From the NCBI RefSeq assembly GCF_963678245.1, contig NZ_OY782770.1, positions 186,001-250,000 of the forward strand: a DNA stretch of 64,000 bases, read 5' to 3'. The translations under genes and the position numbers were made by a program. The DNA is from an uncultured Sunxiuqinia sp. GTDB lineage: Bacteria; Bacteroidota; Bacteroidia; Bacteroidales; Prolixibacteraceae. A model generated the notes under the pieces. That model made no database searches. It was not told where the DNA came from and worked only from the letters and a program-made list of their open reading frames with translations. Shown one piece after another: positions 8,400 through 16,808 of the stretch; positions within the stretch are counted from its first letter, which is position 1; each line of letters opens with the position of its first letter.

Positions 8400-9264
8400 T
8401 TAGTTTATCCAGAATTCCGATGATTCGTTCCAAATCCTTCGATGAACCAAACGGAATAACGATCTTTCCTTTCCCTTTATTGTTGAGTGAAAAATCAACA
8501 TCGGTCTTAAAAAACCGACTTAAATGCTCTTTTAGCTCTCCATATTCTTCGGGATGCCTTTGTTTTGGAGCTGATGATTTTGGCTTTTCTGCAGGCGAGT
8601 TTAACAGTCGGACTAATTCTTCCACTTTCCGAACAGAGTAATCATTCTTTAAAATTTCTTCATATATCGCTAATTGATCTTCAGGACTCTTAACATTCAC
8701 CAGTGCCCGAGCATGTCCCATCGAAATTGTTTTATCAACAATTCCTTTCTGAATCAAGGCAGGCAATCTCAATAGTCTCAAATAATTAGACACGGTAGAC
8801 CGTTTTTTTCCGACTCGGTCACTCAGGCTCTCCTGTGTCAACTTACACTCTTCGAGTAATCGCTGATAAGAAATTGCGATTTCAATGGCATCCAGATCTT
8901 CGCGTTGAATATTTTCAACCAAAGCCATTTCCAGCATCCCCTCATCTTCGGCCATCCGAACATAGGCTGTAACTGTTTGAAGTCCGGCTATTTTCGAAGC
9001 TCTAAACCGGCGCTCTCCGGCAATTATCTGGTATTTATGGTTTCCAACTTTTCGTAAAGTAATGGGTTGAATAATGCCAATTTCCTTGATTGAAGCCGCT
9101 AACTCTTTCAATGCTTCCTCGTCAAATGTTGTACGGGGTTGAAATGGATTGGCCTCAATCTCTTCAATTGCAATTTCGCTGATCGAAGAATTCTCATCCC
9201 TATTCTTGTCCGCATCATCAATCAAGGCGCCAAGTCCTCTTCCCAATGCATTTCGTTTAGCCAT
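8392..9264 (-). CDS. parB: Chromosome partitioning protein ParB
   Basis: A 290-residue ParB/Spo0J-type CTPase and DNA-binding protein that loads on parS sites near the origin. The N-terminal domain contains the nucleotide-binding motif IIAGERRFRASKIAG near residue 80 and the clamp element ENIQREDLDAIE near 117. The helix-turn-helix follows (LTQESLSDRVGKKRSTVSNYLRLL, near 138), and the C-terminal dimerisation segment resembles other short ParBs. It lies 16 nt downstream of parA and overlaps the DUF5683 start. I noticed no consensus-like parS palindrome near the pair, though I could not search systematically. Confidence 0.96.
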   Translation of the reverse strand: MAKRNALGRGLGALIDDADKNRDENSSISEIAIEEIEANPFQPRTTFDEEALKELAASIKEIGIIQPITLRKVGNHKYQIIAGERRFRASKIAGLQTVTAYVRMAEDEGMLEMALVENIQREDLDAIEIAISYQRLLEECKLTQESLSDRVGKKRSTVSNYLRLLRLPALIQKGIVDKTISMGHARALVNVKSPEDQLAIYEEILKNDYSVRKVEELVRLLNSPAEKPKSSAPKQRHPEEYGELKEHLSRFFKTDVDFSLNNKGKGKIVIPFGSSKDLERIIGILDKLNG

Positions 9265-9280
9265 TATTACTCGAATTTAT

Positions 9281-10081
9281 TTATTCAATTATTTTTTCCG
9301 AATTTCTGATTTTCGTCAAATCATTCTTTTGTAAAATCTCTCTTGCCAAATCCATATAATTCTCGGCACCCCGAGAACTCGCATCGTATAAAACAACAGG
9401 TTTCCCATAACTCGGTGCCTCGCTCAACTTAATATTTCTTGATATTGTAGCTTCAAAAACCATTTCACCAAAATGAGTTCGCACCTCTTCCAACACCTGA
9501 TTCGACAAGTTTAGCCTGCTATCGTACATTGTTAGTAAAAAGCCTTCAATTTCTAAATCAGGATTTAAACGGGTTTGGATGATTTTAATTGTATTTAACA
9601 ATTTACCCAAGCCTTCCAGTGCAAAATATTCACATTGAACCGGAATGATAATTGAGTCAGCTGCTGTTAATGAATTAACGGTGATCAATCCAAGCGACGG
9701 AGAGCAATCGATAAAAATAAAATCGTAATCGTCCCTAATTTTTTCGATTACCACTTTCATCACTTTTTCCCTGTTAGGTAAATTCAGCATTTCAATCTCG
9801 GCACCAACCAAATCAATATGAGATGGAATAAGATCCAAGCCTTCAATCTCCGAATTCAGAATTATTTTTCGGGGGTCGATATCGTCGATGATACATTCGT
9901 AAATGCTTGTTTTCACATTTCGAACGTCGAACCCAATTCCAGAAGTCGCATTCGCCTGCGGATCAGCATCAATAACTAAAACCTTATTCTCAAGAACAGC
10001 TAAACTTGCAGCTAAATTAATAGCCGATGTTGTTTTTCCAACGCCTCCTTTTTGATTTGCAAAAGCAATTACTTTTCCCAT
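9281..10081 (-). CDS. parA: Chromosome partitioning ATPase ParA
   Basis: A 266-residue ParA/Soj ATPase that forms a nucleoid-bound gradient and moves ParB-parS complexes. The deviant Walker A motif KGGVGKTTSAINLA lies at residues 10-23, followed by a Walker A' region VLVIDADPQANATSG near 35 and Walker B FIFIDCSPSLGLIT near 120. Length and motifs are typical of chromosomal ParA rather than plasmid ParA with an N-terminal extension. It heads the parA-parB-DUF5683-mltD run. The ATG at 10079-10081 directly precedes the conserved MGKVIAFANQ opening. Confidence 0.97.
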   Translation of the reverse strand: MGKVIAFANQKGGVGKTTSAINLAASLAVLENKVLVIDADPQANATSGIGFDVRNVKTSIYECIIDDIDPRKIILNSEIEGLDLIPSHIDLVGAEIEMLNLPNREKVMKVVIEKIRDDYDFIFIDCSPSLGLITVNSLTAADSIIIPVQCEYFALEGLGKLLNTIKIIQTRLNPDLEIEGFLLTMYDSRLNLSNQVLEEVRTHFGEMVFEATISRNIKLSEAPSYGKPVVLYDASSRGAENYMDLAREILQKNDLTKIRNSEKIIE

Positions 10082-10196
10082 AGTTTTCCTGATTCTGGCT
10101 GAATTCCAAAGTTAATATTTTATCGATAAAATGATGGAAGATTCATGAGATTAAATTGAGATCTGCCGTAACGCTCTGGTGCTAAGAAAATTCAAA

Positions 10197-11204
10197 TTAT
10201 TTTGAAATCTTAATCTTCCTGGCCTCTACCCTAAGCTGTTCACTATCAATTGGAACAACGCCTGATTTTTCACAAACCAAACCTCCGGCCAAATTCGAAA
10301 GTTGAGCCATAAATTTGGTCGGCAAACCGGCTGCCAAGCAAAGACTGGCAACCGCAATCACCGTATCGCCGGCACCAGACACATCAGCAATGTCTCGAAT
10401 TTGGGCCGGAAAGTGATTTTGCTTAACCCCATTACTAATAATCACCCCTAGTTCGGAGAGAGTAATAAAGATAATCTCCAGCTTCTTTTCCTTTTTAAAT
10501 TGTTCGGCAGCTTTCAATATCGACTGAAAATCCCGTTTATCAAAATTGAGTTTTAATCCCTCTTTAAACTCTTTAAAATTAGGTTTAAACAGGTTTACTT
10601 CGGAGTAATTATTAAAATTGCGCTTTTTAGGATCAACAGCAATAAGAATTCCTTTAGATTTGGCGAGCACGGTCACCCTTTCGATTAGCGATTGAGTAAT
10701 AATTCCCTTGTCGTAATCGACAAAGATCACGATTTCAAAATTTTGTTGCTCAACCAACTTTTCAATTCGCTGAAAAACAACATCCTCTTCTTGTGAAGAA
10801 ATGAGTTCGGCGGTCTCCTCATCAACACGAACAACTTGCTGAGAACGACTCAGTATTCTTGTTTTAACAGTTGTTTCGCGACTTTCCGACCTCAGAATTC
10901 CGGCATCAGTGAGATTCCGTTTTTCAAGCAACTGCATGAAGATATCTCCTTTCATATCATTCCCAACCATTGAGACCAATACTGGCGTTGCCCCTAGAGC
11001 CTGAAGATTAAGAGATACATTGGCAGCTCCGCCCAATCTATTCTCTTGTCGGTTGATTGTTAAAATGGGAATAGGTGCTTCAGATGAAATCCGATCGACA
11101 ACTCCCCACATATACGAATCAACCATTGCATCGCCAACTACGAGTGCTCGAATGTTTGAAAACTTCTTAAAAACCTCTTCAACCTTTAGTTTCTCCACGT
11201 TCAA
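10197..11204 (-). CDS. PfkB-family kinase, RfaE1-like (heptose-7-phosphate kinase type)
   Basis: A 335-residue ribokinase/PfkB-fold kinase resembling the N-terminal kinase half of HldE, which phosphorylates D-glycero-beta-D-manno-heptose 7-phosphate at O1 for LPS core heptose. Motifs: ALVVGDAMVDSYMWG near residue 20, ENRLGGAANVSLNLQALGA near 54, and the anion-hole/catalytic motif DVSGAGDTVIAVASL near 275. There is no nucleotidyltransferase half. A gmhB-like phosphatase is encoded about 40 kb away. The start appears to be TTG at 11202-11204, with GTG 6 nt inside as alternative; no ATG lies in frame upstream, and a TACTTTTG promoter box is only about 20 nt before it. A general sugar kinase role cannot be excluded. 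Confidence 0.85.
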   Translation of the reverse strand: MNVEKLKVEEVFKKFSNIRALVVGDAMVDSYMWGVVDRISSEAPIPILTINRQENRLGGAANVSLNLQALGATPVLVSMVGNDMKGDIFMQLLEKRNLTDAGILRSESRETTVKTRILSRSQQVVRVDEETAELISSQEEDVVFQRIEKLVEQQNFEIVIFVDYDKGIITQSLIERVTVLAKSKGILIAVDPKKRNFNNYSEVNLFKPNFKEFKEGLKLNFDKRDFQSILKAAEQFKKEKKLEIIFITLSELGVIISNGVKQNHFPAQIRDIADVSGAGDTVIAVASLCLAAGLPTKFMAQLSNLAGGLVCEKSGVVPIDSEQLRVEARKIKISK

Positions 11205-11223
11205 TAAATCATTTAAAGACGTA

Positions 11224-11231
11224 CAAAAGTA
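11224..11231 (-). promoter_or_regulatory. Bacteroidota-type promoter -7 element
   Basis: TACTTTTG on the minus strand fits TAnnTTTG. A TTG occurs 17 nt further upstream, slightly closer than the usual 19-21 nt. It lies about 20 nt before the non-ATG start of the kinase gene and so supports that start. Confidence 0.5.
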
Positions 11232-11399
11232 GCAAAAAAAGGACGTGGCAAAAATTATATCTCAGCTTGATGTTGAAATTTTGCTTCAAAAAGAAAAGAA
11301 AATTCATCATTATAAAAATGGTCATTGATCGTTCGAATCTGGTTTTGGATCTTTGATTGAACAAGACAGTTGAAGTTTGTATTTTGAGATCTGAATCTA

Positions 11400-13871
11400 T
11401 TACATCGGATCGACATCTGCATAAATAATTAGTCCGGTGTTATTGGGAAGCGATTTAATTTGATCAACCATTTCCATGATTCGTTTTTTAGCTTCCGGGA
11501 GCTGTTTGTTTTTATCCAGCTTCAGCCAAATTTCTTTTTGATACCAATTTTGTACTCGCCCAACAACCGGGTATTCGGGCCCCAACACCTGGTTTTTAAA
11601 CTGTTTTCGAAACAACGAAGCTAACTGATCGGCTCCCCGATCAAGCCGTTCACGATTTTTATGCTTCACCACCACTTTTATCAACCGGAAGTAGGGCGGA
11701 TACCGAAATAGTTTCCGTTCAAGCATCTGACGATTGAATAGTTGCTCAAAATCATTTGATACCACTTCTTTCAGTACATCGTGGCTTGCTTGCGACGTTT
11801 GAATAACCACTTTCCCGCGTTTGTTTTTACGTCCCGCCCGGCCACTCACCTGAGCCATTAGCTGGAACGAACGTTCAAACGACCGAAAGTCAGGGTAATT
11901 CAACAACTGATCGGCATTGAGAATACCCACAATGCGCACATGCTCAAAGTCCAATCCTTTGGTTACCATCTGTGTGCCAACTAAAATATCAATCTGCCGG
12001 TTTTCGAAGCGATAAATCAGTTGTTCGAACGAATTCTTCGCCCGTGTTGTATCCAAATCCATCCGCGCAATTTGGGCATCGGGAAAAAGCAGCCCAAGCT
12101 CTTCCTCGATCTGCTCGGTGCCATAGCCTTTGGTTTTTATATCGTCAGAGTGGCACTCGCCGCAATTGGCAGGCAGCCCGGTCGTGTGTCCACAGTAGTG
12201 ACAAACCAAACTCGACCTGTATTTGTGGTAAGTTAAACTCACATCGCAGTTCTTACATTTCGGAATCCATCCACATGTTGTGCATTGGATGTATGGAGCG
12301 AACCCACGTCTGTTTTGAAAAAGAATCACTTGCTCTTTGTTTTTCAGAGCAAGCTCTACTTCGTTAAACAAGGCCGGAGTTAGCAACGATTTCATTTGCC
12401 TTTGTCGGGTTGCTTTTCGAATGTCAGCCACTTCAATTTCCGGCATTTCAATTCCCTTGAAGCGTTCATTCAGTTCAACCAGGGCATATTTATTTAGCTT
12501 AGCATTGAAATAACTTTCGAACGAAGGAGTGGCAGTGCCCAGCAAAACCGGAGCTTTATGAATCTGTCCCAAAACAACAGCCAAGTCGCGGGCATTGTAT
12601 CGCGGAGCCGGATCAAATTGTTTGTAACTATTTTCATGCTCTTCATCCACTATAATTAACCCCAGCTTTTTAAATGGAAGAAAAACAGATGAGCGTGCGC
12701 CCAAAACCACCTGGTAAGAATCTTCTTTTTCCTGCAAAATATTAAACCAAATCTCAACACGCTCAGCATCATTAAACTTCGAATGGTAAATGCCGGCGCG
12801 GTCTCCAAAAGCTCTTTTTAGTCGATTAATCAGCTGAGAAGTCAGCCCAATTTCAGGAACCAGGTACAACACCTGCTCTCCTTGTGCTAAAACGGCTTCG
12901 ATTAGCTTGATATAAATCTCCGTTTTCCCACTCGATGTCACGCCATGCAATAATACCGGGCGATTGGTTTTAAATTCAGCTTTCAACTGATCCAACGCTT
13001 TCTTCTGGGCATCGTTCAAATCAAACAAATATTGTTCTTCCTCGTGATCCATCACCAGTCGTCCAATTTCAACATCTTCAATTTCAAGAATTCCCTTGTC
13101 CACAACTGCTCTTAAAACCGCATCAGAGACACCACTTTGTTCGAGCAATTCTTTTCGAGCAATACGACTTTCTGATTCGCTTGAATAAACCGCTTCATTT
13201 AAAAAGAATTCAAGCAATTCAGTTTGCTTTTTAGCTCGTTTTACCTGCTCAAGCGCATTGGCGATGTCCGCTGGAGCTTTGATCACTCCCCCCAGCTTCA
13301 CATAGCTCACGGTTTTTGGTTTGTAACTATCCTTCATTTTTTCTTCAATCAGGATAGCATTCTTTTCCAACAAAACTTTCAGCGTTGCATACGAAGATTT
13401 TTTACCTAAAAACTGATTGACCTCCTTGATATAGGCTTGTCCTCGCCCCTGCAACATCAGCAACAAGGCTTCCTCCTCACCTGTCAGTTGTCCATCCATT
13501 TCGTAATTTGGGTTGAAACAGATATTGGAATGACTTTCCATCTTTAACGCCGATGGCAAAGCTGCCTTGAAAACCTCTCCGAGGGAGCAACAGTAATAAT
13601 CAGTAATCCATTCCCAGGCAATTATCTGAGCCTGATTCACAATTGGCTCACTATCCAGAATGGCGTCAATTTCCTTGATCTCAAAATCACCGGTTGGCTC
13701 GTCCTGATGCAAGCGATAGACCAAGGCCGAATAAAACTTGCGCGCTCCAAATTGAACCACAACCCTAACCCCTACTTTTATGGAAGGTTCAAAATGGCGG
13801 GCAACGCGATACGTAAATTTATCGCGCAAAGGCAGAGGCAATATTACATCGGCAAACAGTTGATCTGACAT
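11400..13871 (-). CDS. priA: Primosomal protein N' (replication restart helicase PriA)
   Basis: An 823-residue helicase that restarts stalled forks. The N-terminal 3'-binding domain begins MSDQLFADVILPLPLRDKFT. Walker A is GVTSSGKTEIYIKLIE near residue 310, the DEAH-like box is IIVDEEHENSYKQFDPAPRYNARD near 407, and helicase motif III GTATPSFESYF is near 453. The zinc-binding array has eight cysteines (CTTCGWIPKCKNC, then CHYCGHTTGLPANCGECH) near 550-590. The frame is open for 18 more codons to 13925, but the ATG at 13869-13871 gives the family-typical N-terminus and is preferred. It is monocistronic, with the kinase gene downstream. Confidence 0.95.
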   Translation of the reverse strand: MSDQLFADVILPLPLRDKFTYRVARHFEPSIKVGVRVVVQFGARKFYSALVYRLHQDEPTGDFEIKEIDAILDSEPIVNQAQIIAWEWITDYYCCSLGEVFKAALPSALKMESHSNICFNPNYEMDGQLTGEEEALLLMLQGRGQAYIKEVNQFLGKKSSYATLKVLLEKNAILIEEKMKDSYKPKTVSYVKLGGVIKAPADIANALEQVKRAKKQTELLEFFLNEAVYSSESESRIARKELLEQSGVSDAVLRAVVDKGILEIEDVEIGRLVMDHEEEQYLFDLNDAQKKALDQLKAEFKTNRPVLLHGVTSSGKTEIYIKLIEAVLAQGEQVLYLVPEIGLTSQLINRLKRAFGDRAGIYHSKFNDAERVEIWFNILQEKEDSYQVVLGARSSVFLPFKKLGLIIVDEEHENSYKQFDPAPRYNARDLAVVLGQIHKAPVLLGTATPSFESYFNAKLNKYALVELNERFKGIEMPEIEVADIRKATRQRQMKSLLTPALFNEVELALKNKEQVILFQNRRGFAPYIQCTTCGWIPKCKNCDVSLTYHKYRSSLVCHYCGHTTGLPANCGECHSDDIKTKGYGTEQIEEELGLLFPDAQIARMDLDTTRAKNSFEQLIYRFENRQIDILVGTQMVTKGLDFEHVRIVGILNADQLLNYPDFRSFERSFQLMAQVSGRAGRKNKRGKVVIQTSQASHDVLKEVVSNDFEQLFNRQMLERKLFRYPPYFRLIKVVVKHKNRERLDRGADQLASLFRKQFKNQVLGPEYPVVGRVQNWYQKEIWLKLDKNKQLPEAKKRIMEMVDQIKSLPNNTGLIIYADVDPM

Positions 13872-14124
13872 CGTGCTACAAACTTCGCAAAATTTATTCA
13901 ATATCGAATGGAGCGAAACATTCATCTACCCATTCTTACTATAAAACAAAAATAATTATCCGCTTATATACCTAGTTGCTGTTTTATGACAGCCAAAATT
14001 TGTCATTCATGTCATTCCATTGACATCTATCGTTTCAAGACAACTTTTTGTCTTCCTAAAAGGCTATTGAATGACTGTTAATGATCGCTATATGAATTTA
14101 GGTAAACACGGACATTCATTAAAC

Positions 14125-14153
14125 AAAAAACGCCTTTCTTTTTCGAAAGACGT
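14125..14153 (-). terminator. Intrinsic terminator after the sugar isomerase-like gene
   Basis: Minus-strand stem ACGTCTTTC/GAAAGGCGT (14153-14145 with 14138-14130), one G-U pair, six-nucleotide loop, followed by six T. It lies about 65 nt after the stop of the gene at 14219-15124. Confidence 0.75.
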
Positions 14154-14218
14154 CTTTTATTCGTTCAACTATACCATTCTAAGATCTGAGCTGAATGGCA
14201 GATCGATAATTTGTTGTT

Positions 14219-15124
14219 TTAAACTAAAATATCAGTCGTTAGGTTTTCAATGCTTGCACCCACACCCTCAAAAGGTTTCCCATTCCCCTGGTTATCATCT
14301 TCAACAAAGGTGTATTTCACTCCGGCAGTTTCTTTGGCGGCCAGAATGCGTTTAAAGTCAATCACTCCATCACCCACGTTTGTAACGTCATCTTTTTGCA
14401 CTTCAAAAAACGGCTCTTCATGTGTTTTCATATCTTTCAGGTGCAGCAACTGGAAACGCCCGGGATATTTTTCAAACATTTCAACCGGATCTTGCCCGGC
14501 CTTTGATGCCCAAAATAAATCAAGCTCCAATGTAATCAGGTCTTTGTCCATTTCCGGAATAAAGACATCGTAATAAGGAACAACTCCATCAATATTTTTA
14601 AATTCGAAGTTGTGATTATGATAGCCGAATTGAATACCGCTATCTTTCATAATTTCACCAACTTTGTTCCAGTCACCAATCATTCGCTTGTAAGTGTCAA
14701 TTTGTCGATCCTCTGCATTAACCCATGGCTGAATACAATATTTTACACCAATTTCGGCATGAGAATCGGCCATTATTTTAGCATTGTCAAGTGTCACACC
14801 TGCAGCTTCAACCATGGTGTGACTGCTAATAATTTCCATATCCAAATCATCGATGATCTTTTTAAACTCGTTTGGTTTTAAACCGTAAAAATTTCCATCA
14901 GAATAGCCGGCAAGTTCAACATTCTTGTAGCCCAAATCTGAAAGCTTTTTTAATGACCCCTTCAGATCTGCATTCATGGCATCACGAATGGTATACAACT
15001 GTATGCCAACGCCATATTTTTTGCGATCAACGTCGCCAGCAGCTGCTCCGCCGCAAGAGTTTAACAACACCATTCCCAGTGATCCTAAAGCCGAAATTTT
15101 AAGGAATTCTCTACGATCCTTCAT
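14219..15124 (-). CDS. Exported sugar phosphate isomerase/epimerase-like TIM barrel protein
   Basis: A 301-residue protein of the xylose isomerase-like TIM barrel family (AP endonuclease 2 fold). The N-terminus MKDRREFLKISALGSLGMVL is followed by LNSCGG: a Tat-like RREFLK motif combined with a lipobox-like cysteine, so export as a lipoprotein is likely. Candidate metal ligands are in SHTMVEAAG near residue 101, FGYHNHNFEF near 167, ITLELDLFWASKAG near 195, and the C-terminal FVEDDNQ near 275. Relatives occur among secreted sugar-modifying enzymes of Bacteroidota, but substrate is not predictable. The gene stands alone, between priA and a long non-coding stretch. Confidence 0.82.
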   Translation of the reverse strand: MKDRREFLKISALGSLGMVLLNSCGGAAAGDVDRKKYGVGIQLYTIRDAMNADLKGSLKKLSDLGYKNVELAGYSDGNFYGLKPNEFKKIIDDLDMEIISSHTMVEAAGVTLDNAKIMADSHAEIGVKYCIQPWVNAEDRQIDTYKRMIGDWNKVGEIMKDSGIQFGYHNHNFEFKNIDGVVPYYDVFIPEMDKDLITLELDLFWASKAGQDPVEMFEKYPGRFQLLHLKDMKTHEEPFFEVQKDDVTNVGDGVIDFKRILAAKETAGVKYTFVEDDNQGNGKPFEGVGASIENLTTDILV

Positions 15125-15798
15125 AGTTCTTTTTGTTTAAATTGTTTTAAGTTGAGGTAAAAATAGTAAAAAAATTATAGGCTTCAACATAAATTCAAGG
15201 CGACCAAAAAATTGGAGAAGTGCTGTATTTGAAAAATCAACACAACCAGAGCATTCCAAATTAATGGCATGCAGTACAAATACTTACAGGCACATCCAAC
15301 CCCACCTATGCTTACCTGCATAAATTGCCACTATGAAATGACACAATCACTTTTACCTTCAACAATTGCAAAGCATCTATATCCAACAAAAAGCGAGAAG
15401 TTAAAAATCATTAGTCACTATACAAACCTCCTTTGGACGCAAGAAAAACCAAGGCAAAAATCGGGCCACATGATGGACATAGAGCGGGATTCATTTTTAG
15501 TGTGCGAACTGTGAGACAATCATTCATTGACAAATCAACCCGATTTTAAGGGGCAAAGATCTTAAGGAACTCAGGCATCCTTGTTTCATTTATTTTTAAC
15601 AAGTTTAAATTACCTCCGGATTTAAATTTATTCAGGTAAAAACGAATAAAAATGAGTAATTTACGCGAGTAATTATTATACACGATATGAAATTCAAAAT
15701 CAAACATTATTCCAACCTTTATCACAACTTTGGCAAAGGTTTGTACGAATGCTGGATCAATTGATTTTTCCCGCATCGATTCTGATGCAACTCCTTTT

Positions 15799-15855
15799 CA
15801 TCCGTTTAAAATTTTCAAGTTTTTAAAAACTTACTTCAAAATTTGAGAACGGATG
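15799..15855. repeat. Nested imperfect inverted repeat
   Basis: Outer arms CATCCGTT (15799-15806) and AACGGATG (15848-15855) enclose AAATTTT/AAAATTT arms and a central perfect 16-bp palindrome AAGTTTTTAAAAACTT (15817-15832). The 57-nt element could extrude as a long hairpin. It lies about 120 nt before the activase start. It has no clear T tract, so terminator, operator or decayed miniature element are all possible. Confidence 0.6.
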
Positions 15856-15876
15856 GAACCGCTCCGCTCTCACACA

Positions 15877-15922
15877 AACTTTTTTAATCATCCTTGTTTG
15901 TGAATTTTTGATTAAAAAAGTT
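15877..15922. repeat. 14-bp perfect inverted repeat upstream of the activase gene
   Basis: AACTTTTTTAATCA (15877-15890) and TGATTAAAAAAGTT (15909-15922) are perfect complements separated by 18 nt. The right arm ends about 54 nt before the activase ATG. It could be a dyad operator or an RNA hairpin; the spacing is long for a single dimeric repressor. Confidence 0.6.
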
Positions 15923-15975
15923 CATGCTCGTTTCATTTATCTTTTCTTATTCTGTTTCGCTAAAATACGATTCCC

Positions 15976-16773
15976 ATGAATGGGACTATTTTTGATATTA
16001 AACGCTTTGCAGTGCATGATGGATCTGGCATCCGAACAACGACCTTCCTAAAAGGATGTCCGTTAAAGTGCCAATGGTGCCACAACCCGGAAAGCATTGA
16101 CAAAAATCCGGTTTGCATTGAAAAAACGGTGCAGCTAAATGGCCGCAAATTCACCGATAATGAGACCATTGGCTATCAAATAAGTTCAGACGAATTGATG
16201 GATGAACTTCTTAAAGAGCAGGTTTTCATGGAAGAATCAGGAGGCGGCGTTACCTTCTCGGGAGGAGAGCCATTATTACAACACGAGTTTTTAGTTGAAA
16301 TACTACAGAAATGTCAAGCCTTAGGAATTCATACAATAGTAGATACCACCTTATTTGCGAACTGGTCGGTCATCGAAAAAATCGCCAGACATACTGATGT
16401 GTTTTTGGTCGACCTGAAAATAATGAATGACCAGCAACACCAATTTTACACAGGAGTTTCCAATAAAACGATACTGGAAAACATTCGCCGATTGACTAAT
16501 AATGGGAATCTGCTACACATCCGTATTCCGATGATTCCGGGAGTGAGTACCTCCGAAGAAAATGTAACCAAAAGTATCGAATTCCTGCAAACTCTAAAAC
16601 ATCCATTCGGTCGAGTCGACTTGCTGCCTTTTCACAATACGGCAAAGGAAAAGTACAAGCGCTTTCATATGGAAAACCATTTCGTTGAAGAGCATTCTTT
16701 AAAAAAGGAAGAACTGGAAACAATTAAAAAACAATTTGAAAACGCCGGTTTTACAGTTCAACTAGGAGGTTAA
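15976..16773 (+). CDS. Glycyl radical enzyme activating protein (radical SAM)
   Basis: A 265-residue radical SAM activase that would install the glycyl radical on the adjacent HypD-type enzyme. Cys28, Cys32 and Cys35 form the Cx3Cx2C cluster motif in FLKGCPLKCQWCHNPES. The SAM-binding GGE motif follows in GVTFSGGEPLLQHEF near residue 95. Most activases of the dehydratase-type glycyl radical enzymes carry an eight-cysteine ferredoxin-like insert after the first motif. Here that region (residues 38-80) has only one cysteine, so the auxiliary clusters are absent, as in the short pyruvate formate-lyase activase. The gene ends 35 nt before its partner and is clearly co-transcribed with it. Confidence 0.93.
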   Translation: MNGTIFDIKRFAVHDGSGIRTTTFLKGCPLKCQWCHNPESIDKNPVCIEKTVQLNGRKFTDNETIGYQISSDELMDELLKEQVFMEESGGGVTFSGGEPLLQHEFLVEILQKCQALGIHTIVDTTLFANWSVIEKIARHTDVFLVDLKIMNDQQHQFYTGVSNKTILENIRRLTNNGNLLHIRIPMIPGVSTSEENVTKSIEFLQTLKHPFGRVDLLPFHNTAKEKYKRFHMENHFVEEHSLKKEELETIKKQFENAGFTVQLGG

Positions 16774-16808
16774 TCACGTTAATCAACATTTTCTAAAAAC
16801 AAAAAAAC

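Larger units (their letters stand above)
15125..15975. other. Long non-coding stretch upstream of the hydroxyproline dehydratase genes
   Basis: No convincing gene is seen in about 850 nt. Two open frames (15269-15514 on plus, 15546-15776 on minus) have no recognisable family pattern. A 25-codon plus-strand frame at 15687-15764, starting MKFKIKHYSNLYHNFGKG, is unrecognised and ends where an adjacent frame continues briefly. The 3' end holds the two inverted repeats listed separately. The stretch may be a decayed gene plus the regulatory region of the activase-hypD pair. Confidence 0.5.

Noticed and set aside
8392-10081. Plasmid-type partition system
   Set aside because: ParA lacks an N-terminal DNA-binding extension and the neighbours are chromosomal housekeeping genes, so this is the chromosomal parAB.
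11972-12367. 131-codon plus-strand open frame within priA
   Set aside because: It is the antisense shadow of the cysteine-rich priA zinc region, which explains its length.
15269-15514. 81-codon plus-strand open frame with a CxxC
   Set aside because: Composition is irregular, no family is recognisable and no promoter or ribosome site is apparent; the region looks like decayed or non-coding DNA.
15546-15776. 76-codon minus-strand open frame
   Set aside because: Repetitive Phe/Asn-rich translation typical of A/T-rich non-coding sequence; no start context or known motif.
15799-15922. Insertion sequence or MITE ends
   Set aside because: No flanking direct repeat or transposase remnant was recognised, and the two dyads are not related to each other.
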